A DNA stretch of 64,000 nt, from positions 750,501-814,500 of the forward strand of contig JANCIK010000005.1 of the NCBI GenBank assembly GCA_028532985.1, read 5' to 3'. The notes below the pieces were generated by a model. That model was not told where the DNA came from. It was given only the letters and a program-made list of their open reading frames with translations, and ran no database searches. The position numbers and the translations under genes were made by a program. Positions within the stretch are counted from its first letter, which is position 1. Each line of letters opens with the position of its first letter. This DNA is from Stropharia rugosoannulata. Its lineage: Eukaryota > Basidiomycota > Agaricomycetes > Agaricales > Strophariaceae. Positions 53,567-64,000 of this stretch are shown here, piece by piece.

Positions 53567-54220
53567 ATGATCCTGTCTTTTCCCATTCGCTTCAAATCCG
53601 TTTTCACTTCAGGGCGTCGTTCGCAGCCAACATCGCCCCAGTCGCCGACTACAGAGGAGGGCCAGAAGTTCTTCATATCACGGGGAAACTTCAAGTCGCA
53701 ATCACCTGGCACTGGAACTGAATCCGTCGTACCATTGTGTCTGACCAGTGCTTTGCCCATCACACATGTGGCTGACAGCCCCCCGGCGATAAGCGGTACC
53801 GTACCATGTCCGAGCACCGTTGCAAGCAGCACAGTGGTTCACTTCTCTGAGAGCGATGAGGCGACGGAGGCAGAGCATGCGACGAGGCGTCAGCCGAGGA
53901 GACCTAGGGCGCGTAGTGTGGACGTTCCGCCCCCTGGTTCCAGAGGTGTGAGTAATCCGTACTTCACGCCACGCGGAACGAGGTCCCGCACTCCTTCATC
54001 CATCAGCGGCAGTCCACCCAATAGTACCGGGCTGGCCGCGGTACGAGTGCCCACGATACCTGGAGTGAGTCTATCATTTTTTGGAAAGTCGTGTCATTCC
54101 TGTCTTGAGGACGTGCATCTCCTATCTCATATTACCGATTTCATCGATGTGGCCCTTGTGCGGGCATGCTGCCCATTCAAATCGTCCTCTTTTCGTTCGC
54201 TTGAGGCTTATGCGGGATGA
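53567..54220 (+). CDS. Hypothetical Ser/Pro-rich protein
   Basis: Open for 217 codons from ATG (MILSFPIRFKSVFTSGRRSQ). Low-complexity Ser/Thr/Pro/Arg-rich sequence (HATRRQPRRPRARSVDVPP, RTPSSISGSPPNSTG) suggests disorder. A GTGAGT donor after VPTIPG (about 54064) hints that the real first exon ends there and that the rest of this frame is intron. I found no convincing next exon. It may be the 5' exon of a short or broken gene. Confidence 0.3.
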   Translation: MILSFPIRFKSVFTSGRRSQPTSPQSPTTEEGQKFFISRGNFKSQSPGTGTESVVPLCLTSALPITHVADSPPAISGTVPCPSTVASSTVVHFSESDEATEAEHATRRQPRRPRARSVDVPPPGSRGVSNPYFTPRGTRSRTPSSISGSPPNSTGLAAVRVPTIPGVSLSFFGKSCHSCLEDVHLLSHITDFIDVALVRACCPFKSSSFRSLEAYAG

Positions 54221-55390
54221 TACAATGGAACGAGCAGCTGATATCTTTCTTCATTTCCAGTACTGCTTCTGAATTGATGGAATTCTATGGAAGAGTTTAT
54301 TTTGGAATGGAAATCTGGATGGTACGATAATATGCGGGACGTAAGTGTCAATTGACTTTGTATGGTGGGGGGTCTCATCGCTGATGGTAGACCAAGAGAG
54401 TCTGTAGCTGAACAAGCGCGTTGGACGAAAGGCAAGAAGTTTACTCCATGGTCAATTTCTGTGTGGTCGGGGATATGCCCGGCAGTTTCGGTTACATTAC
54501 ACTCTTGTGTCAATCGTACATCCTTTCATCCTTTGCTCGCATGTGAGTCGGGTATCCATTGTATTGTAATCTACAACTCGCTGTATATAAATCTAATGCT
54601 TTTTCTTACTTGAACGACAATTGACCAACGTTTCAAGTACTCAATAGTAAAATAAAAAATCACTAATGGCATCTACAGAATATATAGCACATAAAGCTAA
54701 TGCCCATAATACCCATCAATGTGCCACGAACTGTACCAAACGGAAACTAGGTACTGCTGGAGGATGGAATTTGAAGTTTAAAATCAAAATGGTCCTTGCC
54801 ACGCAAATTCTTACTATAAGCTCAAGCGTGGGATATTGAAGAAGTACTTTCGCACGAGTGCAGTTACTACGCGTAGTGTGGGTATAACATTGCATTAAAG
54901 CTTCAAGCTTCAAGTTTGAAAGTCAGAGGGCAGGTGTACCCCATCGAAGCTTCAACAGAGTCAGATAGGTGGAAATTACCATCTTATCAGTTTAAAACCT
55001 CTGCAAAGCTTAAGCTGCTAATCTGCGCTTCCATCCACTAGAGCCTGCCATCTTCAACAATCTTCCTGACGAATCAAGTATACACGCAGTGTATCTAGAA
55101 CTCTACAGTTTTTTTTTTTTTACATATGGGTCACACCAAAACATCGATCCGTCAAAATTTAGGTGTTGATTGACAACTTTACAAATGCTACTACGCCTGC
55201 TCGTCTCGAAGTGTTACTGATTATTCAAAGTTGTTCCAGACAATAAAGACAATACCAACATGTCTAGATTAACGAGAGGGAGAAGCCGCAGAGCTCGGGC
55301 GTTTTAACCCGTCCCAAAGCCTTTGTTAAATTCTCTATTGGCTGATTGTTTTCCTAATCAAGACATTCGTTCTGCCGATGTGGTATAAAA
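54221..55390. other. Intergenic, no gene seen
   Basis: AT-rich sequence with short frames only. TATAAA lies at 55384-55389, immediately before the ATG of the zinc-finger gene, too close to serve as its TATA box if 55391 is the true start. Confidence 0.5.
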
Positions 55391-55920
55391 ATGAGTTCGC
55401 AAAGGTCATTCAGTATATCAGCTGGCCATGGCAAGAGCCCCAAACTGGACTTCTCGGGAGTCCAAATTGACTCCCCGTCACTTCATCTTCGATTATATCA
55501 AGCTTCTGGCAATTTTATCCATAAATTATCTTGTAATGCATTTGAGCAGGAGCCAACCGGCGTGTGGCAATGTGAGGCATACCTTCTGTCAGTCGTAAGT
55601 AGTCCATAATTTCAGTACTTTTGTTGGTTGAGTTGCGCTAATACTGTGAGCCTTCTCTTTAGCAATGTCCAATTCAAGGATGTGCCATAAGATTTCGCAG
55701 AGCTAGCGATGTAAATCGCCATGTCAAAGGTTCCCAGTGTAATCCAGGAGCCAGGTACGAGAGCATAATATGCGTGTCGCATATTTAACTGATACCGGGT
55801 ACAATTCATAGAAATAGGTACACCTGCGAAGGCTGCGGATACGGAGCATCTCAAAAATCATTGAGTCATTCCGGTTCACCCCAACGAAGGACAAGATTGT
55901 CTGGCAAATGGCTGGAATAA
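55391..55920 (+). CDS. Small zinc-finger protein
   Basis: Three exons (55391-55594, 55663-55754, 55818-55920) join to exactly 133 codons. After a Ser/Leu-rich N-terminus comes CPIQGCAIRFRRASDVNRHV then KGSQC, a C2H2-like finger with spacing C-x4-C-x12-H and a Cys or late His as the fourth ligand. A second half-finger, YTCEGCGYGASQKSLSHSG, is followed by a basic end (PQRRTRLSGKWLE). It may be a transcription factor or the remnant of a larger one. The second finger lacks a clean His pair. TATAAA right before the ATG suggests the annotated start may be wrong. Confidence 0.5.
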
Positions 55921-56187
55921 CAACCCTTGTGGTTGTTGGAAGCTCAAATAGTGCGCCACAGCTTCCCCTTACTGTTGAAAAGATCTTATGAGATGCTGAG
56001 GACACTTACAATTACATTTCTGAAGTTATCCATGTACATATGTAAAGTAAAATGTTCAGCTTGCAAGTGTGCAACGCACGAAGGCACATGATTTACTGGC
56101 ACTCAATGAAGGCTATTATACATATAGGCTACTACTATACTGATACATTTGATATGGCAAAAATATAATGTACCGGCTCTATTACTG

Positions 56188-56467
56188 CTATCCAAGGGCG
56201 CGTGTCAACTCACTACCATATGATACATAATTTGGTGATTTATTAAACAATCCCTGATAAGTTTGAGTAGTTGAAAGGGATGGAATTGGAACGTGCGGTG
56301 GTTGGTCTGGCGGCGGCGGCAGTTCTGTTGGTCGCAGAGGCTGCACCGTTGTTGAGGCGACCGTTTTGTATTTTTTATTGCGCCGAGGTGTCGCCTCCTG
56401 GACCGTTTCTAGAGGTGGTGGTGGCCTGAACTGCGCACGCCTGTGATCTAGACATGCTATAATTTAA
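56188..56467 (-). other. Proline-rich open frame with no start codon
   Basis: The frame is open for about 92 codons and ends at TAG 56188-56190, with no ATG. It reads RAQFRPPPPLETVQEATPRR, NKKYKTVASTTVQPLRP, TELPPPPPDQPPHVPIPSLS and QGLFNKSPNYVSYGSELTRA. An acceptor-like ATCACAG sits at its upstream end. It looks like a last exon, or a captured piece, of a gene I do not recognise. Confidence 0.35.
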
Positions 56468-57519
56468 TTCGACCAAACAGCTAAACAACTTATGAACGGA
56501 GGGCATAGTAAAAAAATGTATATGCAATCCCATTTCGGGCTTGGGCACACACGGAGCTTGACAAGTTGATGTTCCCACTCTTTACTCAGAGTACAACGTA
56601 CCAAAGCATAAGCTTCACCAAAGCTTCGAGCTTTAAGCTTTCTATTATCTTGAATGATTCGGACAGGCTCCACATACATTTTATGGACCATCCCAAATTT
56701 ATTCATATTTAAAGATTTACACATTATTGTCAATGCAGCACAAGGAAGAGCTAACAAAAGAACAATACCGTAGAGTCGAAGCATTTGACATCCACACATC
56801 AACACCCATATACCCGTAGATCTGACAAAATTAGCATTGAGCATTGTTTGGGTCCAGGTATAGGAAGGGGACGCACGGGATTCCAAGCTATGCGTAGACG
56901 GCCAGGGATTCGAGGGCATGAGGTTAAAACAACGAGGGGGAATAAGAGAAATAGATGTGAATAGCGGGACGGGAGGCGGTTGAGTTGTAGCATGTAAATT
57001 AAACTGACACCGTACTGACCTGTCCCCCAAGATCTTACCTTTTCCTGACTCCCAGTAGATACTGCTTGTGTCGCTTCTTCGATGTGTATACACTCAACAA
57101 TTTCCCTTCAATTAATACCAAAACTTCAAGTGGCAGGGAACAGTTTAGGTCGGCGCAGTTGGTTATTGGCACAAGGGAGCACCACTGTGCAGATAACTTG
57201 GTGAAAAAAGGTTATTGTACAACACTGTCATAGTGAGCGGTTGCTGATGCCATGCTGAGTAAGGACATGTGAGTATCCCCTAGGATTAATAGATATGTGC
57301 CAAAGACATCAGTCACTCATACCATGAGCGGGCAAATACTTCCCGCATGCTTCGGCCCGTGTTAGCCTTTCATGCACCTACCTTGCGTGCATCATGCATC
57401 GCTGAAGTCATCGGTCCCCGCGCGCTCCATTTATGCAATTCCCGTGTGTCCTCCGTCAATGCATCTGACCTTCTGCGATCCCAACGCGGCCCCGCTCCCA
57501 CGACACACAGTCAGCCTGT

Positions 57520-57830
57520 TAGCTCACGCGGTCGACGTGCGCCCGCGTCAGAGTCTCAAAGCGTGAATCAGATGGAAAGGTTCGCGATGCGGAGGCATAC
57601 ATCAAGGTACACAGCAATTTCGAGTTATTCCTCGATCTTCTTTATCTTAAGAAGAATACCACATGGCGCAATATTGATTTAGAGCCTGCTATTTTAAATG
57701 GCGAATACTCAGGAGAACCCAAACCTTCCGCTCCAGAAAGCTAAAGCGTCTACGTTCATATGACGACTATGAGCCTTCTGAGAGAGCATTATTCAAACGC
57801 ATTAGGACCTTGTCTCAAACGTCTAATTAA
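57520..57830 (+). pseudogene. FunK1 kinase C-terminal fragment
   Basis: KVRDAEAYIKVHSNFELFLD corresponds to the AYIKVHQNF region of the FunK1 copy downstream. The frame then breaks near SAPES and resumes as KLKRLRSYDDYEPSERALFK and RIRTLSQTSN with a normal stop at 57828-57830. The kinase core is missing. It lies 1.7 kb before another FunK1 relic in the same orientation. Confidence 0.78.
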
Positions 57831-59516
57831 CTCTACATATAGCCATATAAGTTGCCACCTACTCACATATATCTGTGTTGAAAGCGCCACTGCCATGTCT
57901 GCCTGAGCATAGGTAATCAGATTTAGCGGGGCATATTACAAGGTGGCATAATATATACAAGCTTCGGTGAAACCGCTGGGGTACTGCTACCATCCCAGCG
58001 AGTATAGGTCAAATTGGATGGATGGGATAGGCTGTGGCACAAGCGCAGATCGGTTTGAGATTGGTGGGATGCAAATGGGTGGGATTGCGCGCCCAGTTTA
58101 TGTCAGCAGCGCCACCCGCCTAGCACTATGCTCGAGGGCGGCCTGGCACAGAGCGCGCATGCTCTGCTCAGTGAGCCACGGGCCTATTCTGGTGACATAC
58201 AGGCACGGGAAAATGTGCTGGGCCTGGGACGCATGTATCACAGGTGATACGCTGAAGCTCTCTATGAGCGCGTACAGGTGCGAGGTGGTTTCACACGGCT
58301 TCTAACCAACCCAAAACAACACAAACAAGACGAAATATCGTGAGAACGAGGGAGTGTAAGCTGCGACGTCAGCTTCGAACCACTCCTGGACGAGGTATAC
58401 GACGAGAACGAGAACTGAGACGAAAACTAGGGCGCTAAGACGAGGGGAAACGAAATCTTCTTTTTCTTCTACATAAAGTACATGCTTTATATATGTAAAA
58501 TCAAAGCATAGCCTACGGAATAAGTGTAATCCTAGAATGTAGGTGCTGAGTAAGTAAAGGGGCAAGGAAAGACCTAGAATTAATGAGTAATGTAATGAAA
58601 AATGCTTGAAATGCAGGCGGGATATAGTTGTTCCGAATGCGATGCAAAGTCGGATTGTGGCATGGTGGCTGTGCGACGTGGGAACACGGACTTGTGCGTG
58701 ACGGATTCCGTGGCCGTAGATGGGCGCGGCTCATCACAGGTCAGTCACAGATGGTCAAGAATTAATGACCGAGTCCACGGTTGCCGCGACCAAGGGCCAC
58801 CGCCTCTGTGAATGACGGTTCAGGCCTCAGGCCATGCAAGCACACTCAAAAGAAAAGAAAAGAAAAACAATACGAAACGGACGCCTTGACAATGATGCAG
58901 CCTCTACCCCTGACACTGCCTCGGATAAATCAATCACAGTGCATCACAATTCGATCACAATTCCATCCTTTTCAACCACGCAGACGCAGACTTATTAGGA
59001 AACATCTTATATCTCCGCTTGTCCTGTGGGGTGGTAGTACATAAGTTTGTTATATAAACTGTGTCATCATTTGTAGTAGAAGTACAACATCGAGTGCCAG
59101 AGGATCATGTAATGGTTAAATTATTTTTTTGTACATGCTACTACGTCTCAGTAAATACCAGCCGAGCACTGTACAAATAGATGTGTATGTTCCGTGTATG
59201 GTGTGCCACTTAGGAGACAAATGTGGCTGTGATGGCACACTTATTAGGAAAGCGTCAGAAAAGACCCACAGTAACAGCAGCCGCCTGAACACTATGTAAA
59301 TACATTGTGTATTGATCTTGACCGCTTGAAATATATATATAGATCTGAGGTGGCTCTTCAAGTTTAAGTGTGGAATGAGCCACAAACCAGAACAAATGAG
59401 TACTTAAAGGTTGACGAGGGTATGAGTTTCCAAAGTTCTCTCAAGATTTTTTAATCTTGATTTTCCCTCTACTTCTTTATCCTTTTATTGTCTAACTATC
59501 TCGGAACTATCACTTT
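57831..59516. other. Intergenic, no gene seen
   Basis: Contains short purine runs (AGAAAAGAAAAGAAAAAC at 58851-58868) and no coding frame with motifs. Confidence 0.5.
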
Positions 59517-62306
59517 ATGGCACCAGCATCATCAAAATTATCACAGTACGTACACTCAGCAGTGGTCTGTAGAATCAAAATAGCTGATGTTTCTAGGCCT
59601 CCGAACCAGAATTCAAGCGTGGCACTATCTGCGTATATACAATCGTAAGCCGCACATGACACAATGTTGATAATACGCTGACGTAAGGCCATGTACTTTG
59701 ATACTTAGCCATAACGAAACACCGCGAAGTTGCAGAAGCCACGGTGGCACAAAACCGGTTCCTAGTCTTCGCACCCGAATTGGTGAAGAAATGGACCAAG
59801 AGTTCATTACAGCTGATTTCCATACTTTTGTCAAATCCTACCTTCCCTTTGTTCCAGAAAACCGTGATGTTGAAACATGCTTACAACAAATGCGCGAGAA
59901 CCCAGGCGAGGACCCTCTCATTGACGAGATCCAGGACGAAGAAACGAAGGAGAGATTCATAGGATTTTCACAATTCTACAAGCCCGTTGGATATGGAGAA
60001 AAAGAACTTTTTGCTCTCCTCACCCACATAGCGGATGAAATTGAACAAGCCAATGTGAATGGTCGCAAACTTCAGTTCAAATTTCTCAACTGTCCCGACA
60101 TTAACCTTTCCTCTGACATCGAGGGATAAACTCATAGGCACGACGGGTGTTTTGTTCCAGTCGACTTTGAGCTCTCACAGTCTGAGAACTCACAGTCAAA
60201 GCGAATTCATACTTCCAAGATTGCGGTTGTCGGCGAATGGAAGCAGAAAAGCGAAGGGAAAAAAATATGAGACGTTTGTAAAGATCTCGTCTTTAAATTA
60301 TATGAACTAATACTGCACCTCTAGAATAATCTGCAAGTCTTATCAGCCAACGTTCAGATCCTAAATGATGATCCCAGCCGTATGCATGGCTTTGGTATAA
60401 GTTGATTCACAATATCTACGAGGGTTGGAATATCTCTGAAATTAGACTACAGATAACACTGGAGGGTCACTACCTAAGATTATGGTTCTTTTGCAGGTCT
60501 CACTCTGCGGTATCAGAGCGAGTTGATTTTGTCAGGGTAAGCTACATAATTTGTGCTATGTCTAATTCAACTCGTATCTGATCATGATGTTTCTACAGAA
60601 TCCTAGGTTTCTAATTATTGCTTTCATATCCTTCATGTTTGCGACACACGACGAGATGGGTTATGACCCTACAATAGCCCGCCACGACAATGGCGACTTT
60701 ACTTACGCGCTTGGGGATCGATTCTTCCGCACGGTTCGCATCGTATCTGAATATCGCTCGAACAATATCACTGGCAGGATGACTCGTGTCTGGTCTGTCC
60801 GTGAGGTGGATTCAACCGCTTCGGATGCCAATAATGTGTCGGACCGTCGATATGTTCTGAAGGACATGTGGATCGAAGATAAAGCGCGTAGTGAAAAGGA
60901 AATACAAACTGCCATCTTCCATGATATTGGGGAATTCTGGGCCAGAACGCCGCCGTCAGAATTTGAACCGCTTCATGCGGCCCACGCAAAAATTGTGGCA
61001 AATGGAGACTATAAGAAATTCTTCCTATCTATCGAAACAGATTCCACTGGAAGCAAGACTAAAATGATCGCGACACGCGAAACGATATGAGGGTTGTTTG
61101 ACAAACACATTTTAGCGGACCCGAAGGTGAAAGGTCTTTCACAGAACCTCTTTCCTGGCAGTAACCCATCTCGCTCTGCGGCGAATCCTACCAAGACCAT
61201 GGATCCAGTCCATGGTGCCCAGGTGATCATGGAGAGAGATTATGCACAAAGAAAGCAATATCGGGTCGTGTTCAAAGAAGAATGTGTTGCTGTGGGCAAC
61301 CTCAAAACTCTGGGCGAGGTTTTTGATGTCCTCAAGCAGACCCTCATTCGTATGGTATTCACTACTATGAATACAATCGTCTAGCTAACATTGTCTTCCA
61401 GCTCTTCAGCTCTTGTTCTGTGCTGGCTGGGTGCATCGAGATATTAGCTCAGGAAACATACTTGCATACCGCAGTACTGACAATTTAGCTTGGACGGCAA
61501 AACTTTCTGATCTTGAATATGCAAAGAAGTTTCCTCCTGAAACTGGATACAGAGCGTCGAAAGATCCCAAAACGGTATGTCCAATTCACCCCTAAAAGCC
61601 GATATTTTTTTTCATGATAGGATATCTTGATCATTAGGGAACTCCATTCTTCATGCCTCATGAGATACTAGCTGGGGCTTACTTCTATCATGATGCACCT
61701 CCGGAGGCACAAGATATTCTTGAAAAACTTGACAACCCTGGGGGAAAGCATCCTCTGGCTCACGACACACTGCCCCTTATGCACAATTTTCAGCACGATC
61801 TGGAGTCACTTTTATGGATGCTTATATGGAGCATGGTCTCTCGGGTTCCTCATATCCCATCCCAGAAATATGGGGCGAAGATCTTTGTAAACACCATTCG
61901 ACTTTCTCGTGAACGAGAGGAGGCTTTCAAGGATTCGATTTACAACAAGATGTTACTCGTTCTGCATCCCGATGTCAGCCCTCTTGCACGATATGTTAAT
62001 GCGATACGAGGTGATCTGTTCGAGCACTACCAGATACGCGAGAAAGAAAGGAAGGTCTGTCACCCTGCAGCATACATCAAGGTACACCAGAACTTTCAAA
62101 AGGTCCTTGACGTTCTATACCGTGTAGAAAAATCTGCTTGGCGTGACGTTGAGTTGGAGGTCGCAAATCCAAACATCTGCCACTCAGGTGGATCAAACCT
62201 TTCAGGTCCACGAAAAGCAAAACGAATGCGCTCATGCGACTATGAGCCGACTGAGACGCCCTTGACCTCCAAGCGTGTCAGGACCATTTCAAGATCCTCT
62301 GATTAA
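59517..62306 (+). pseudogene. FunK1-type protein kinase, full-length but with two stops
   Basis: Co-linear with the FunK1 gene at 32928-35713 in all exons. It starts MAPASSKLSQ (ATG 59517) and continues DQEFITADFHTFVKSYLPF, SSDIEG, KIAVVGEWKQ and FATHDEMGYDPTI. Later pieces are RVWSVREVDST, YVLKDMWIEDKARSEKEI, WVHRDISSGNILAYR, DLEYAKKF, MPHEILAGAYFY, HDLESLLWMLIWSM and a basic tail ending RTISRSSD at 62306. Two nonsense codons break it: TAA at 60127-60129 (SSDIEG-stop-THRHDG, where the other copy has Ser) and TGA at 61088-61090 (ATRETI-stop-GLFDKH). Catalytic residues are otherwise kept, so inactivation is recent. Confidence 0.85.
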
Positions 62307-62499
62307 TGATGTGTTCACTTTCCCACCATACAGAGTTGTCTATATCTTATCTCCTGCCACGAAGTCATTAGCATATCCTTTAGCATATAACTCGTCCATA
62401 AAGTACATGTCTCATTATATTTTACTTTCGTGTATTCTTCCATTATGTCTCAGATTTTACGTACATAGTACATATATCTCAAATTTAATGTATTTAAAG

Positions 62500-62859
62500 T
62501 TATCGAAAATGAAGACCCAGTCTACTTGAGCGGAAATACCATGGTAACTGATTTGTATTCTCCTTGATTTTCCGCATATACGCAGTATCAGTACTGTAAG
62601 CGTCTTTACTCTTCGTCTGACGGTACCCGGTTTCATAAAGAAGGTATGTCGGATTAATGTCTGTTGGCTTCATTACCCACCGAGGAGCTTCAAAGTACTG
62701 GGTGAGAGTGTATGTCCAGCGCTCATACAGATCCTGTAGGCGCGACACCATCTGTATGCACTTCTGGTTTGCAGTTTTGCTCTGTGGGTGCTCAACTAAC
62801 TCAAGGCCACCGAAGTTGATGGGATTGAATGAGGTGATAATGCCGGAAATGATATCCAT
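62500..62859 (-). CDS. Hypothetical short ORF
   Basis: 119 codons from ATG (MDIISGIITSFNPINFGGLE), with a normal amino-acid mix (VSRLQDLYERWTYTLTQYFE, APRWVMKPTDINPTYLLYET) unlike a random frame. It starts 138 bp downstream of the F-box-like gene stop on the same strand. It could be a small gene or the 3' exon of a broken neighbour. I do not recognise it. Confidence 0.3.
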   Translation of the reverse strand: MDIISGIITSFNPINFGGLELVEHPQSKTANQKCIQMVSRLQDLYERWTYTLTQYFEAPRWVMKPTDINPTYLLYETGYRQTKSKDAYSTDTAYMRKIKENTNQLPWYFRSSRLGLHFR

Positions 62860-62996
62860 AATTGCTGAGCGCTACGGCATAGCCTATTCAGTGGTGGAAT
62901 TGTTTTAAAAGGTCTTTTAAGGCGTACTAAGAGGTAGCGAGCGGGAATAGGCTCATTTTCAACCTTATCCAAGAGATTGCTCAACTTGTCTACAAT

Positions 62997-64000
62997 CTAG
63001 TAACCATTAGACAGTGCTGACTGATCGTACGGATGAATGTGAATACGTGCCTGAGTTAGGGCCATCTTGCCTGCTCTTTGGTTATTAAACAGTTCCTCCA
63101 TCCTTCGTTTATATTTCAGTACTTGTTGGAACGTGCTGTCCTTCTTGGGCATGCCTTCCCAGCCCTCTAATAAATAGTATATTTCCCAGCTAAAATCCCC
63201 CTGCCTCAAAGTAGTCAGGCTATAGGTGTCATACAGCAAAATAAGCCTCTCCAACGGCTGATGTATGTTTTTGTTGCCATCAAACAGAAACATCCGAGAC
63301 TGAAGAAAGTATTGAATGGCATCAGCGTCCGTAGAAGGTACCACAAGGACCAAACATTGCAAGTATGGCAGCCGTCCACTGATCCTGTCATCCTCCCGGT
63401 CCAACCGTAGAAGAGACAGTTGATTCGAGGTGATATTGCAAATTTCGAGTGTGTGTAGGTTTGGAGCCGCATCCAAAACTGAGGAAAGATGTTCACCACA
63501 ATCGACAGCATGAAGCGCTAATGTAGTAAGAGAGCTTCCACTTGTAACGGAATTCTGAAGATATTGCAGTATCTTGGGAGTGTATCTATCAGATTTGCGA
63601 CATATTGGGATCTCTAAGCACCTCAGGCGTGGCATGTCCAGGTACGCAAGCAGTTCAGCGGCTGGGTATTTGTCAGTCCCAGTCATCATATCTCGTGCTC
63701 CAGTTCCAGGCATTACCGTGAAAGCACGAATATTTGATTGAGTAAAGGCCTTCACAGGTATATGTCCGTTGAAACGGGCATCCGTAATATACACTTCCTG
63801 CAATTGAGGAGCGTGTCGAAGAACCTCGAGAATATATGCTCCGGGCATCCCAGTCGACATAAAACTTGTAAGCTGATCCCACGGAATCTTAATCCAGTCG
63901 AATACTACGGGAGCACGGCCCATCTCAATAGGATCTCCGAGCTGCAAGGATAATGGCGCATCTATGGTGAAGCTGCGTAGGTGAGGAGACTTGCTACTGT
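62997..64000 (-). CDS. F-box/LRR-like protein, C-terminal part (runs off window)
   Basis: The frame is open from the right edge (SSKSPHLRSFTIDAPLSLQL) to a TAG at 62997. Irregular leucine-rich repeats are plain: HAPQLQEVYITDARFNG, YLDMPRLRCLEIP, SSLTTLALHAVDC, AAPNLHTLEICNITSNQLSL and RLPYLQCLVLVVPSTDADAI. This is the layout of basidiomycete F-box proteins, whose F-box lies in the N-terminus, here outside the window. No lesion is visible. Confidence 0.7.
   Translation of the reverse strand, partial: SSKSPHLRSFTIDAPLSLQLGDPIEMGRAPVVFDWIKIPWDQLTSFMSTGMPGAYILEVLRHAPQLQEVYITDARFNGHIPVKAFTQSNIRAFTVMPGTGARDMMTGTDKYPAAELLAYLDMPRLRCLEIPICRKSDRYTPKILQYLQNSVTSGSSLTTLALHAVDCGEHLSSVLDAAPNLHTLEICNITSNQLSLLRLDREDDRISGRLPYLQCLVLVVPSTDADAIQYFLQSRMFLFDGNKNIHQPLERLILLYDTYSLTTLRQGDFSWEIYYLLEGWEGMPKKDSTFQQVLKYKRRMEELFNNQRAGKMALTQARIHIHPYDQSALSNGY

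Noticed and set aside
55384..55389. TATAAA as the TATA box of the zinc-finger gene
   Set aside because: It abuts the ATG directly, leaving no room for a transcription start between them unless the true start codon is downstream.

Overview
This window looks like nuclear DNA of a mushroom-forming basidiomycete (Agaricomycetes). Genes on both strands carry many short GT-AG introns (about 50-80 nt) with CTAA-type branch points. Typical agaricomycete families are present: Plavaka transposase, FunK1 kinases, a DUF6698-type protein, SPT5-like KOW paralogues, F-box proteins and single-pass proteins with two beta-sandwich domains. I name no species.

Layout. The left end (1-20 kb) is repeat-rich and decayed. 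It holds an unrecognised gene with an 83-bp tandem repeat in its first intron, a 1.9-kb GC-rich array of hairpin-forming units, a relic of importin beta, a 26-bp perfect palindrome and a Plavaka transposon with a nonsense codon and a frameshift. Next come an SPT5-like KOW gene and a divergent gene with OTT_1508-like deaminase motifs. A patch of host-gene fragments follows (beta-lactamase-like, ribosomal protein eL38, TOM1/HUWE1), then a DUF6698-type gene trailed by a 116-bp tandem repeat.

The middle (21.7-50 kb) is mostly ordinary gene space: Tma46/ZC3H15 and Cwc2 tail to tail, ribosomal protein eS10, two O-fucosyltransferase-like type II membrane proteins, two F-box proteins, ORC1 and an Nha1-type Na+/H+ antiporter. 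Inside it sits an accessory block in which two paralogous membrane proteins flank a FunK1 kinase and a FunK1 fragment.

The right end (50-64 kb) is sparse. It has an intron-containing tRNA-Met, a small zinc-finger gene, two more FunK1 relics and the 3' part of an F-box/LRR-like gene running off the window.

The conserved genes serve separate housekeeping roles: translation (eS10, Tma46, tRNA-Met), splicing (Cwc2), replication licensing (ORC1) and ion homeostasis (antiporter). They do not form a pathway. The most notable observation is that the two paralogous membrane-protein genes keep frame only if a one-nucleotide exon (a single G) lies between two normal introns. Both genes have this arrangement, and with it their coding lengths come to exactly 347 and 339 codons.
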